DNA of 64,000 nt, taken from the NCBI RefSeq assembly GCF_009684755.1, contig NZ_BLBC01000009.1, positions 136,260 through 200,259 on the forward strand, written 5' to 3'. How positions within the stretch are numbered: position 1 is the stretch's first letter; each line of letters opens with the position of its first letter. Positions 42,836-51,788 of the stretch are shown here, piece after piece. The notes under the pieces are model-generated. The model worked only from the letters and a program-made list of their open reading frames with translations, made no database searches and was not told the DNA's origin. A program made the translations under genes and the position numbers. Source of the stretch: Capnocytophaga felis. Its GTDB lineage: Bacteria > Bacteroidota > Bacteroidia > Flavobacteriales > Flavobacteriaceae.

Positions 42836-45085
42836 CTAATAAACCGTATTAACTTCCGGTAATTCATACTTTCCTAAAACCTCATCATTAGGCACATCGC
42901 TCATCTCAAAGGTTAATACACCTCCTTTAAGGATATCTTTATGCCTGATATAAAGCTTTTTGTAAGGTTCTCCATTCAAATATATTGCCTTTATGTATTT
43001 ATTTTGTTCAGAAAAATTATTGGCTTTGATTTCAAATGTTTTGCCTTCTGCCAATTGAATTTTAGCTTGCTTAAAATACGGGTTTCCAAATAAATATACA
43101 CCCTGTGCAGGATTTACAGGATAAAAACCTAAGGAAGAGAAAACAAACCAAGCCGACATCTGTCCGCAGTCCTCATTGCCACAATGTCCGTCAGGCTTAT
43201 TCTTGTACTGGCTTTTCAAAATTCGTTGCGTAATTTCTTGCGTTTTTGATGGTTTTACCACATAATTGTACAAAAATCCAACGTGGTGACTTGGTTCATT
43301 TCCGTGTGCATATTGCCCTATCATTCCGGTACTGAAAATCGGGAGTTTATCTTCAGGAAGCGGATAATATGTAAACATCGAATCCAATTTTTGTTCAAAA
43401 CGCTCCTTCCCTCCTATTCTCCTTACCAATGCAGGAATATTTTGAGGCACAAACCAGAAATAATGCCACGCATTACTTTCGCAAAAATAAGGAGTATATT
43501 CCTTTGGAATAAAATGACTTACGAACTTACCTTCACTATCTTTCGGACGAAGAAAAGTTGATTTCTCATCATAATGATTTCCCCAACTTTCAGAGCGTTT
43601 TAAAAAATATTCATAATCAGAGGTCTTTCCTAAAGCTTTGGCAAACATCGCGATACACCAATCTCCGTAGGCATATTCTACCGTTTTGGAAACCGACCAA
43701 TTTTCGTGATGCCCATCGGTGGGGACATAACCTAATTTTTTGTACAAATCTATCTGACGTTCATCAACCATTGCACTTTCCTTACAAGCTTTGTATGCCA
43801 ATTCCGGATTCATAGAAAAACCTTTAAAATACGCATCAACCACCACAGGAACAGCGTGATAGCCTATCATCATATTGGTTTCGTTTCCTTGCATTGACCA
43901 AACGGGAAGCCTACCTGTTTCTTGATAATGTGCCAAAAGCGATTGAATGAAATCATTTGTGCGTTCAGGTTGTGTAATGGTAAAAAGCGGATGTGTGGCA
44001 CGAAATGTATCCCAGAGTGAAAAAGTATCATAACGTCGGAAGCCTTCTGCTTTTCTTATTTGATTATCAGCACCTTTATAGTTTCCGTTAGGGTCGCTCA
44101 AAAGGGTAGGACATAGCATTGATTGATACAGCATTGTATAGAAAATCGTCTTCTTGTCGCGGTCATCGGATACGATTCGCACCTTTTGCAATTCTTTTTC
44201 CCAAGCTTCGTTGGCTTGCTTACGATACTTATCAAAATCAAAATCATCCGTTTCCGCCTTCATTGAAGCATACGCTCCTTCCAAATTAGCAGTAGAAAGT
44301 GCTGTTTTTATGACAATTTGTTCGTTCTCTTCCGTATTGTATAACAGTTCCACCCGCGTATTCTTTCCCGTTGTAGGGTTGGTAGTTTTTTTCTCGTCAT
44401 TGAAAAGAACATAACCCGAAAAAGGCTTTGAAAACTCCATCACAAAATAAATCCGTTGGTCTTTTGCCCAACCTGTGGACTTGCGATAGCCTTCAATAGT
44501 TGTATTATTCACTACATTAATATGCGTATCGGTGGGAGCGTCCCAATTCATTGCAAAACCCAAATCGATATTAATTTTCGTATACTCGTCTTTCGGGAAT
44601 GTATAGCGATGAATTCCAACACGTTCCGTTGAAGTTAGCTCAGCTTTAATTCCGTAACTGAGTAAATCTACCGTGTAATATCCGGCAGTAGCGTCTTCTC
44701 TGTCGTGGCTAAATTTTGAAAACGGCTTGTATGAATTTTCTTTAATACGTTCGCTAAATCGGCTATTGGTAGGCATTACTAAGATGTCATACAAATCGCC
44801 CGCTCCCGTACCCGAAAGATGAGTATGCGAAAAACCGGTGATAATACTATCTTGATAAAAATAACCTGCAATTCTGTCCCAACCGGGTATCCCAATATCA
44901 GGGCTAAGTTGCACCATCCCGAAAGGAACCGTAGCACCCGGATACGTATTGCCCGGACCATCTGTACCAATAAACGGATTGACAAAATCAGTTAGTTTTT
45001 CGTCAGGAATGATTTCAGTAGATTGGTTTTCTGTACGCTGACAGGAAATAAATAGAATTACAAAAAGAAAGAAAACAGTTCTCAT
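42836..45085 (-). CDS. GH92 alpha-mannosidase lipoprotein
   Basis: A 749-residue lipoprotein (MRTVFFLFVILFISC, Cys15) of glycoside hydrolase family 92, calcium-dependent exo-alpha-mannosidases that trim host N-glycans. Family stretches: VNPFIGTDGPGNTYPGATVP near residue 35, FSHTHLSGTGAGDLYDILVMP near 82 (cut across residues), YDTFSLWDTFRATHPL near 350, HVGFLYNYV near 610, and GNEDCGQMSAWFVFSSLGFYP near 640. The ATG at 45083-45085 begins the lipoprotein signal; a longer frame has no signal. Not in an operon with the SusCD locus but fits the same diet. Confidence 0.93.
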   Translation of the reverse strand: MRTVFFLFVILFISCQRTENQSTEIIPDEKLTDFVNPFIGTDGPGNTYPGATVPFGMVQLSPDIGIPGWDRIAGYFYQDSIITGFSHTHLSGTGAGDLYDILVMPTNSRFSERIKENSYKPFSKFSHDREDATAGYYTVDLLSYGIKAELTSTERVGIHRYTFPKDEYTKINIDLGFAMNWDAPTDTHINVVNNTTIEGYRKSTGWAKDQRIYFVMEFSKPFSGYVLFNDEKKTTNPTTGKNTRVELLYNTEENEQIVIKTALSTANLEGAYASMKAETDDFDFDKYRKQANEAWEKELQKVRIVSDDRDKKTIFYTMLYQSMLCPTLLSDPNGNYKGADNQIRKAEGFRRYDTFSLWDTFRATHPLFTITQPERTNDFIQSLLAHYQETGRLPVWSMQGNETNMMIGYHAVPVVVDAYFKGFSMNPELAYKACKESAMVDERQIDLYKKLGYVPTDGHHENWSVSKTVEYAYGDWCIAMFAKALGKTSDYEYFLKRSESWGNHYDEKSTFLRPKDSEGKFVSHFIPKEYTPYFCESNAWHYFWFVPQNIPALVRRIGGKERFEQKLDSMFTYYPLPEDKLPIFSTGMIGQYAHGNEPSHHVGFLYNYVVKPSKTQEITQRILKSQYKNKPDGHCGNEDCGQMSAWFVFSSLGFYPVNPAQGVYLFGNPYFKQAKIQLAEGKTFEIKANNFSEQNKYIKAIYLNGEPYKKLYIRHKDILKGGVLTFEMSDVPNDEVLGKYELPEVNTVY

Positions 45086-45180
45086 AATGTTATTTTTATG
45101 TAACAAAGGAAGTAAAAAAGATTCATATTTCAAAATATAATTCATTCAAAAAATTACAGGTTTTGCCCTTTTCCCACACA

Positions 45181-45212
45181 AAAAAAGCTACCCATTTTTC
45201 AAGGTAGCTTTT
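45181..45212 (-). terminator. terminator of the deoxyhypusine-synthase-like gene
   Basis: AAAAGCTACC (45183-45192) pairs with GGTAGCTTTT (45203-45212) around a 10-base loop; T run follows on the minus strand. Confidence 0.85.
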
Positions 45213-45249
45213 CTTCAAACATCTTAAATTTATTATGAAAATCAGTAAT

Positions 45250-46224
45250 TTACTGTCCTAAAATATAAGCAAAAATCAGCGGAGCCACAATCGTTGCATC
45301 AGATTCAACTATGAACTTAGGCGTATTGACATCCAGTTTCCCCCACGTGATTTTTTCGTTCGGAACGGCACCTGAGTACGAACCGTAACTGGTTGTAGAA
45401 TCCGAAATTTGGCAGAAATACGCCCAGAAAGGTACATCTGTCCACTCTAAATCTTGGTACATCATCGGAACGACGCAAATTGGAAAATCTCCTGCAATAC
45501 CACCACCAATCTGGAAGAAACCTACGCCTTTTCCTCCGGAATTAGCTCTGTACCATTCCGTTAAATAGACCATATATTCAATTCCCGATTTCACTGTCGA
45601 TGCTTTCAAATTTCCTTTGATAACATTGGAAGCAAAAATATTCCCCGTAGTGGAATCTTCCCAACCCGGACACACAATCGGAAGGTTCTTTTCTGCAGCT
45701 GCTACAATCCAAGAGTTTTTCGGGTCGATTTCATAATACTGCTCCAACACGCCTGAATTTACCACTTGGTATAAAAACTCGTGCGGGAAATAACGCTCCC
45801 CATTCTTTTCGGCTTTATGCCAAACCTCTTCCAAATGTTTTTGCAAACGGCGGAAAGCTTCCTCTTCCGGAATACACGTATCCGTTACGCGGTTATAATG
45901 ATTTTCAAGGAGTTCCCACTCGTCTTGAGGCGTAAGGTCACGATAATTCGGTACGCGTTTGTAGTGCGAATGTGCCACAAGGTTCATCACGTCTTCCTCA
46001 AGGTTTGCCCCCGTACAAGAGATGATGTCCACTTTCCCCTGACGAATCATTTCTGCCAATGAAATCCCAAGCTCGGCGGTACTCATCGCTCCGGCAAGCG
46101 AAACTAACATTTTTCCGCCTTCCAAAAGATGCGTTTCATAACCTTTTGCCGCATCTACTAGTGCAGCAGCATTGAAATGCAGGAAATTCTTTTCTATAAA
46201 CTGTGAAATAGGTCCTTTATTCAT
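45250..46224 (-). CDS. deoxyhypusine-synthase-family enzyme
   Basis: A 324-residue NAD-dependent enzyme of the deoxyhypusine synthase family. The catalytic lysine context NEKITWGKL (Lys296) is kept, equivalent to the WGK lysine of the eukaryotic enzyme, as are GAMSTAELGISLAEMIRQG, STTGNIFASN and QIGGGIAGDFPICVVPM. Bacteria have no eIF5A hypusine, so it cannot do the eukaryotic job; members in bacteria have been linked to polyamine synthesis such as homospermidine, by aminobutyl transfer from spermidine or putrescine. The substrate here is unproved. Monocistronic with a -7 box at 46257-46264 and a terminator. Confidence 0.9.
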   Translation of the reverse strand: MNKGPISQFIEKNFLHFNAAALVDAAKGYETHLLEGGKMLVSLAGAMSTAELGISLAEMIRQGKVDIISCTGANLEEDVMNLVAHSHYKRVPNYRDLTPQDEWELLENHYNRVTDTCIPEEEAFRRLQKHLEEVWHKAEKNGERYFPHEFLYQVVNSGVLEQYYEIDPKNSWIVAAAEKNLPIVCPGWEDSTTGNIFASNVIKGNLKASTVKSGIEYMVYLTEWYRANSGGKGVGFFQIGGGIAGDFPICVVPMMYQDLEWTDVPFWAYFCQISDSTTSYGSYSGAVPNEKITWGKLDVNTPKFIVESDATIVAPLIFAYILGQ

Positions 46225-46256
46225 TTCTTATCTATTTTTACTATTTAATTTTGATG

Positions 46257-46264
46257 CAAAGATA
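46257..46264 (-). promoter_or_regulatory. -7 element of the deoxyhypusine-synthase-like gene
   Basis: Minus-strand TATCTTTG, 32 bases before the ATG; no clear -33 TTG. Confidence 0.45.
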
Positions 46265-46355
46265 CACTTTTTTACATATAACATTGCATATCTTCCATAC
46301 AAAAAGACTCTGAAAAACATTTGCTTATTGCCTGTTTAGCCAAATGATGCATATT

Positions 46356-46748
46356 TTACTTCACTTTTCTATATATGTGTACTACAGGGTCAATACCTCT
46401 TTCAGTTGTTGTTCGGGTTGTGAGCTTATCTCCTTCTACCGAAATTGATAAATATTGGTCATCGTTGATATAAACCTGATTATCTTCTACCTTATATGAG
46501 CTATTTTTACTTTTAATCGTTTCGCAATTTCCTTCTTTTATAAAAGAATGAGACAAAAAAACGGAATCATCATCAAACTTATAAAATGTTTTCTTTTCAC
46601 AATCTGACAAAGTTACATTGGGTTCAAATTGATTAGAAGAACTCTCCAGCATCCAAACGCCTTTAACCTTTTTAGTATCATTGAATTTACCTTTAGCACA
46701 ACTAAAAGATAAAAATACCATAACTAATAATGTCAATATTTTTTTCAT
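46356..46748 (-). CDS. lipocalin-like lipoprotein
   Basis: A 130-residue lipoprotein (signal to SFSC, Cys17). KKVKGVWMLES, TFYKFDDDSVFLSHSF, SSYKVEDNQVYIND and DQYLSISVEGDKLTTRTT alternate as the beta strands of a small lipocalin-like barrel, a fold shared by many Bacteroidetes lipoproteins of unknown role. Two cysteines after the lipid cysteine (in SDCEKK and GNCETI) could form a disulfide. No partner gene is evident. Confidence 0.7.
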   Translation of the reverse strand: MKKILTLLVMVFLSFSCAKGKFNDTKKVKGVWMLESSSNQFEPNVTLSDCEKKTFYKFDDDSVFLSHSFIKEGNCETIKSKNSSYKVEDNQVYINDDQYLSISVEGDKLTTRTTTERGIDPVVHIYRKVK

Positions 46749-46827
46749 AACCGATTAAAATTTTATTTACTCTCAATTATCAAAAGACTTTCTTGCATAT
46801 TGTACAATTCAATTCTTTTTCAGAATG

Positions 46828-47247
46828 TTATTGCTCTTCTTTAGTATCTTTTTTACGCTTTTTGCGGATATTACTCAACGCCTGTGCTATTTCGGTATTG
46901 ATTTTATCGGCAAGACTTTTATAAGGAGCTTCCCCACGAACGAAAGCATACGCACCGATTGCCTTGGCAAAATGCTCAAAACTTTCCTGTGCTTCGGCTC
47001 TGGCAACTTTAGATTTACCCGTTTCCTCTTCCGACATTTTTTCAGTACGGGCGTTGTAAATCTTCTCAAATTCCTCATTTTGCTTGCCCAAAAGTGTAAG
47101 CCACGCTTCCAGATGCAATTCGGATATGGTTTCCTTTAGTTTTTCGGATTGATTAATATCATTGATGATATTCCTGATAGATGTAGTCTCGGACTTAAAA
47201 GACTGTTTTGTAATCTTTTTGCCGTATTCTTGATGATTTGATTTAAT
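46828..47247 (-). pseudogene. N-terminally truncated remnant resembling DUF6261 proteins
   Basis: An open frame of 140 codons with no ATG at its start. It runs from just after an in-frame stop (47248-47250) and reads SNHQEYGKKITKQSF, then SELHLEAWLTLLGKQNEEFEKI, then an Arg/Lys-rich end. The first available start is TTG at 47116-47118, which would leave only 96 residues and drop an obviously coding part. The pattern (long helices, LxxWLxxLxxxNxxFExIYxxR) resembles the C-terminal half of DUF6261 proteins, usually about 240 residues. I read it as a decayed gene; family assignment is moderate. Confidence 0.55.
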
Positions 47248-47371
47248 CTACAACTTTTTTAATCCATTGTTATCATTATGATATCAAAAGTCATATATCA
47301 ATTCAACTTAATAATTTATATCAACTAGAATAAATGAGTCTATCCTAATAAACTAATCATCCAATAAATAA

Positions 47372-50152
47372 TTACTGAAATGTAACTTCTGTTTTTTGAC
47401 CGTTGTATGCAATGGCATACACTCTCGTATTTGCCGTTGGATTTTGTTTTAGATTAAACGAGTTTTTGTTGGTAACAAAAATCAGTTGACTACCTTCGTA
47501 CACTTCATAGGCAACGACATTTTGATAACCTGAAGTGGTCACTCGTGTTCCACTTTTGGTTGCCGTTCCCTTTACAATGTCAGCTCTGTCCCTAAAATAC
47601 ATCCAGTTACTATCACAAATATACTCTATTTTATCAGTAAGTTCAGCATATCCAGCTCCATTTATTTGATTTTTTATTTGATTTACGTAAGAGTTGGTCA
47701 CAGTAAGTTGCCTAGTAACATAATCCTTAACAGATTTGTCTATAGGCACATAAAAGCCCCATTTCTCAAAAAATGGGATAAGATTTGTTTGGGTTAATTC
47801 AGAAGTAATTTTAGTAAAGTCAACTTGATATTCACCATCTTGGATATTTGGCTTTAATGGAATGGTCCGAAGTTTATCATACATTTTTACAAAAAATTCC
47901 GAATCTCCTTTTACCTTAGAAAAATATAAGTTTAACTGCCAGAAAGGAACCAATTGACAGAAGACATCACCAATATCTCCGTGAGCCTTTTGAGGTACTA
48001 TGGCTATGTTGTATGCTTTTTCATATCGATTGTTATACCCTCCTTCTCTCTGCATAGATTCTCTTTCCAATCGAGTAGGGATTTCCCAAGCCGTTTGGAT
48101 GTTCAAAGAATTCATATTTACAGTACATTCGGTCATACCTATCCACATAAATACGGGAGCTACTTGGTGAGCGTGTCCTATTTCGTGGGCTGGTCCCCAA
48201 ACATCAGTTTTGGTTTTATCTGAAGCATTCCCCATTTTATCAGGATTGCACAAAGTGCCCATCGTACTCACATTATAGGATGTTCTGTATTCAGTACAAT
48301 ACATAAAACTATGATACATAACCTGAAAGTATGCTCTATTAGGTAATTCTCTACCTTTTTCCTTGGTAGTACCTGCAAAAACATGAGTTTGATGAATCAA
48401 TCTATCAAAAACATCTATAAGTTCTTTACCTCTCGAACCTGTGTGCGTTTTGTAACTTTCCACTGGGAAACAAAGATGTGCCTTTTCACCTATAACATCA
48501 AAATATTTGTTAGTCGCATTATTAATCAAGCGATTCCAATCTGCTTCGCTGTGTTTCGTTTTATCAAAATACCCGTTTACCTTACCTGTGGCAAAGTGAA
48601 CCTTTATTTGTGGAGCCGACTGGTAATCTGCTGTTTGATATTGCAGGTAGATGAGTCCTTTTTTGCCAGCTTTTATTTTATTAACTCCCTCAAACAATGG
48701 ATGATAAGATGCTTGATCAAAACCGTCTCCTTCTGGCTTGTCCAGATTTTGGATTTTAATTTGAATTTGCCGCCCTTGCGTAGGACCTACAAAAACAATT
48801 AATTCTTCTCCTTCATCTACACTAATTCCAGTGGGGTTGTCCAAGTTGCTGTAAGAATATTGCATACGATACATTTGGCGATAAGTATCCGGATTTGGCC
48901 AAGCCCTATAATTTTGAATACGAAACTCAGTAGGATACTGACCAAGCCTCATATATTGAGCAATATTTTTATAGAAGGGATTAGTAATATTCTGTATTTC
49001 TTGTTCTGTAATACCAGATTTTAATTCAGAGCAAGTGATATCAGTAAAAATAGATGTTGGATCAAAATTTTCTGTATTTCTTTTCCAAAATTCGATCTCG
49101 GCTGCAGCTGCAAATCCTTTTCTATCACCGTGTCCTGATTTTATAATTAACTTAAATGATTTTGCTCCAGTGATATGATCAAAAGAAACTCGAGTTGCTC
49201 TTCCATTTCCTTGAAAATCAAAATCAATTATTTTCTTATAAGTAGGATCTTGCTGAGTTGCCACCTGTATTTCTAATTGTTTAAAATGTCCATTACTTCC
49301 TTTTGTGCGTGGATAATACATCATATAGTCTACATCTTGTGGGGATTCAAAGAAATACTCTATAGTAATTGGAAAATAATTTTCAGGCTGATTATCCCAA
49401 TTTGAATGGTAGATAGTACCCATATCTCCATCAAAGGATTTTTCTATCTCACCTCCAGGTTGGTGAGAGGTTGTGGTACCACGAGCTATTTTCAGCTTAA
49501 CATTACCCTCAACACTTGAGGAATTATTACCTTCATAACCTGCAGATTGAGTTATAAAAACACGTTTTTCAATAGGAACAGAAAGTCCTTTAGACTTTAC
49601 TCGTATAGTTCCAGTTCTGGAAGAAGACCCCATATTTTCAACTACGTTGAATACATATCTATGCCCTGTTTTACCTTCCAAATCTTGCTTGGTCTTTTGT
49701 GAAATCCATTCGGGAAAATCGATCTCATAATCTACATTGGAAGTTACAGTAAGTTCTATTTCTTTGGTTATTTTTTCGATTTTTAATATTTCCAAATCGA
49801 GCATAATTTCAGGAGTATCACCCAATTGTTGCACCCTAATTTCTTGCACTAATCCTCTTCCTTCTACTTTAATGGTCGCAGCCCTTGAGGCTGTTACATT
49901 TTTACTAACATTTACCTTTACAGAAGAACCTTCTTTTTTTACACTAATCCAAGCTATCTCAGTAGAGACTTTTACTGTCCAGTTTTCTATATTGGTTTTT
50001 ACTTCTACACTTTTCACTGAGGCTTCTTTGGGAAAGCTCAATGTTTTGGGTTCTAGTGTTAAAAAGGGATCTTCTTCCACTTCTTTTTTACACGCCAACC
50101 AAATGATTAACGAAGTAAAAAGGAACACACTAATCAATTTTATATTTTTCAT
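47372..50152 (-). CDS. M60-family (mucinase-type) metallopeptidase lipoprotein with BACON domains
   Basis: A 926-residue lipoprotein (IWLAC, Cys21). Two BACON-like domains (about 28-110 and 115-205; NWTVKVSTEIAWISVKK, TAVIKVEG-type ends) are followed by a discoidin-like carbohydrate-binding domain (about 218-358) and the M60-like peptidase (about 430-840) with zinc motif HEIGH (His656, Glu657, His660) and a downstream Glu675. M60 enzymes cut O-glycosylated proteins such as mucins. It is the last gene of the SusC-SusD locus. The ATG at 50150-50152 is chosen over a TTG six bases upstream. A strong hairpin lies just before it. Confidence 0.92.
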   Translation of the reverse strand: MKNIKLISVFLFTSLIIWLACKKEVEEDPFLTLEPKTLSFPKEASVKSVEVKTNIENWTVKVSTEIAWISVKKEGSSVKVNVSKNVTASRAATIKVEGRGLVQEIRVQQLGDTPEIMLDLEILKIEKITKEIELTVTSNVDYEIDFPEWISQKTKQDLEGKTGHRYVFNVVENMGSSSRTGTIRVKSKGLSVPIEKRVFITQSAGYEGNNSSSVEGNVKLKIARGTTTSHQPGGEIEKSFDGDMGTIYHSNWDNQPENYFPITIEYFFESPQDVDYMMYYPRTKGSNGHFKQLEIQVATQQDPTYKKIIDFDFQGNGRATRVSFDHITGAKSFKLIIKSGHGDRKGFAAAAEIEFWKRNTENFDPTSIFTDITCSELKSGITEQEIQNITNPFYKNIAQYMRLGQYPTEFRIQNYRAWPNPDTYRQMYRMQYSYSNLDNPTGISVDEGEELIVFVGPTQGRQIQIKIQNLDKPEGDGFDQASYHPLFEGVNKIKAGKKGLIYLQYQTADYQSAPQIKVHFATGKVNGYFDKTKHSEADWNRLINNATNKYFDVIGEKAHLCFPVESYKTHTGSRGKELIDVFDRLIHQTHVFAGTTKEKGRELPNRAYFQVMYHSFMYCTEYRTSYNVSTMGTLCNPDKMGNASDKTKTDVWGPAHEIGHAHQVAPVFMWIGMTECTVNMNSLNIQTAWEIPTRLERESMQREGGYNNRYEKAYNIAIVPQKAHGDIGDVFCQLVPFWQLNLYFSKVKGDSEFFVKMYDKLRTIPLKPNIQDGEYQVDFTKITSELTQTNLIPFFEKWGFYVPIDKSVKDYVTRQLTVTNSYVNQIKNQINGAGYAELTDKIEYICDSNWMYFRDRADIVKGTATKSGTRVTTSGYQNVVAYEVYEGSQLIFVTNKNSFNLKQNPTANTRVYAIAYNGQKTEVTFQ

Positions 50153-50175
50153 ATGCAAATAATTTTAAATAAATC

Positions 50176-50216
50176 AAAAAAAGGATTTTCTGTTTTTCTT
50201 AGAAAATCCTTTTTTT
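50176..50216. terminator. strong hairpin between DUF1735 lipoprotein and M60 genes
   Basis: Perfect 16-base arms AAAAAAAGGATTTTCT (50176-50191) and complement (50201-50216), 9-base loop, T tract on the minus strand. It lies 12 bases after one stop and 23 bases before the next start, so the M60 gene is expressed by read-through or reduced dose. Confidence 0.88.
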
Positions 50217-50228
50217 ATGTATAGATTT

Positions 50229-51560
50229 TTATTTTCCGTAAACAGCAAGCTCTGCCATACTAAAGAATGTAGGAGCTGTTCCTGAATTGGTTTTATGAAC
50301 TTCTATTAGGAAATAAGAAAAAGATTCTTCTGAAACAAAGGTAAATGAATCGTACTTAGAAGCTGCAGCTGTTGGTAACCCAGAACTAATTCGAGTCAGT
50401 TCTTTCCAATCATTATTCCCATTATTAGATACCCATATCTTAATATCTTGTATTTTTCCGTTAGTGTTATTACGATTTTGATAACTAAACGCTATTTTAT
50501 TGACTGATTTTTTCAAATTTACCATTACATAATGAGGTGCATCTCCTGCATTAGGGCTCCATCTACTATGATAAAAAGTACTGGCATCATTATCTATAAG
50601 TGCAGGCAAGCCATCTCCATCTTTCGGGTTTAACTGAGGAAAGTTTGAAGATAACATATCGGCTGTCAAAGTGATTTTGTTATTTTCTCCACCGTAAATA
50701 ACCTCTAAATTAAATGGGTTTTCTGGAAGCTGAACACCTGATTTACTAGAAGAAACTATAGTTATAGGCACAAGAGCTTTTTTACCCACAAGATCACCTA
50801 TTTTTGCAACTTTTATTGAAAAAGTCTCACTCACTGAACGCCCTTTTTTAAAGTATAGTTTGTTGCCATTTTCGAAGAAAATTTGATCAGAGGTAAGTAC
50901 TCCGTTTTCAGGCAGTACTACTTCGCATTCAAAATCCCAAGGACTAACAAAAGGAAGTGATAAGGTAAAATTATAGGTTGCAACATCTGTACCTGAAATA
51001 TCAACCGTAGCTCCGTTTGAGCTGTAATTTACTTCAGGAATTACAATTCTTGGTTTTAATAACAGAATCTTTTTTTCTGCATTTACTGAGTCCTTGGCAT
51101 TTGCCTCAACCAATTCCAAAGGCAATATATAATTGCGATTCGAAGTATTACCGCCTAATAACTCCTTGATTTCGTTTGTTTTAAAAACTACTTTTGATTT
51201 CTTATATTTTTCAGATGACGAAAATGTTATAATCTCTTCCCCTAATTGATATGTGGAAGAAGGAAGTGCCACATAGTTTCTGCCTATTGATTGTGAATAA
51301 AACTCTAGCTCAGTTGCGTCCATTGCTTTCAATTTAACTTGCGCAGAAGCATTCGGCATATTTCCTGATTTGAATATAGTTACATCATACTCTCCATCTT
51401 CTCCTGTACTGTAAAGAGTTACATTTTGCTCCCCTTCTTCTTGAAACACAAGAATAGTGTCATACTGACTTGGTATTAAATCATCGTATCTTTTTTCACA
51501 AGAAAAAAGTGTTATAAGACCTAATACAAATAACGATGATATATATACATTTTTATTCAT
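50229..51560 (-). CDS. DUF1735-type surface glycan-binding lipoprotein with discoidin domain
   Basis: A 443-residue lipoprotein (LFSC, Cys21). The first part (about 35-160) fits DUF1735 and the next (about 165-285) the BT_3987-like/DUF4361 region, both found in SusE-position proteins. The C-terminal third (about 295-443) is an F5/8 type C domain: LPALIDNDASTFYHSRW, HYVMVNLKKSVNKIAFSYQ, SYFLIEVHKT. Likely a cell-surface binding protein for the glycan or glycoprotein taken up by SusCD. It lies 228 bases after susD, with a hairpin in the gap. Confidence 0.88.
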   Translation of the reverse strand: MNKNVYISSLFVLGLITLFSCEKRYDDLIPSQYDTILVFQEEGEQNVTLYSTGEDGEYDVTIFKSGNMPNASAQVKLKAMDATELEFYSQSIGRNYVALPSSTYQLGEEIITFSSSEKYKKSKVVFKTNEIKELLGGNTSNRNYILPLELVEANAKDSVNAEKKILLLKPRIVIPEVNYSSNGATVDISGTDVATYNFTLSLPFVSPWDFECEVVLPENGVLTSDQIFFENGNKLYFKKGRSVSETFSIKVAKIGDLVGKKALVPITIVSSSKSGVQLPENPFNLEVIYGGENNKITLTADMLSSNFPQLNPKDGDGLPALIDNDASTFYHSRWSPNAGDAPHYVMVNLKKSVNKIAFSYQNRNNTNGKIQDIKIWVSNNGNNDWKELTRISSGLPTAAASKYDSFTFVSEESFSYFLIEVHKTNSGTAPTFFSMAELAVYGK

Positions 51561-51738
51561 AAATATAATTTTTTTGATTTATAATCATTTTTGACCTTTT
51601 TCTTGTTCTTTGAGTGTTTTGTATATTTTATGTAGCAAATACACAGAATTTCCCAAAAAACTAATAACAAAAATACATTAAATATCTACCAACTTACTAA
51701 AAAATTTGATGTATCCATAATATTTTTATTTATCTTAA

Positions 51739-51772
51739 GTAGTAGTTAGCTCTGTAAAACTAACTACTACTC
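51739..51772. other. intercistronic hairpin after susD
   Basis: Perfect 12-base inverted repeat AGTAGTAGTTAG (51739-51750) / CTAACTACTACT (51761-51772) around a 10-base loop, 17 bases after the susD stop. No T run follows on the minus strand, so it looks more like an mRNA-stabilising or attenuating hairpin than a terminator. Confidence 0.7.
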
Positions 51773-51788
51773 TATTAAATACCAACGA

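Noticed and set aside
46828-47118. Intact 96-residue protein from the TTG at 47116-47118
   Set aside because: The coding-like sequence continues upstream in frame for 43 more codons without a start codon, which fits a truncated gene better than a short functional one.
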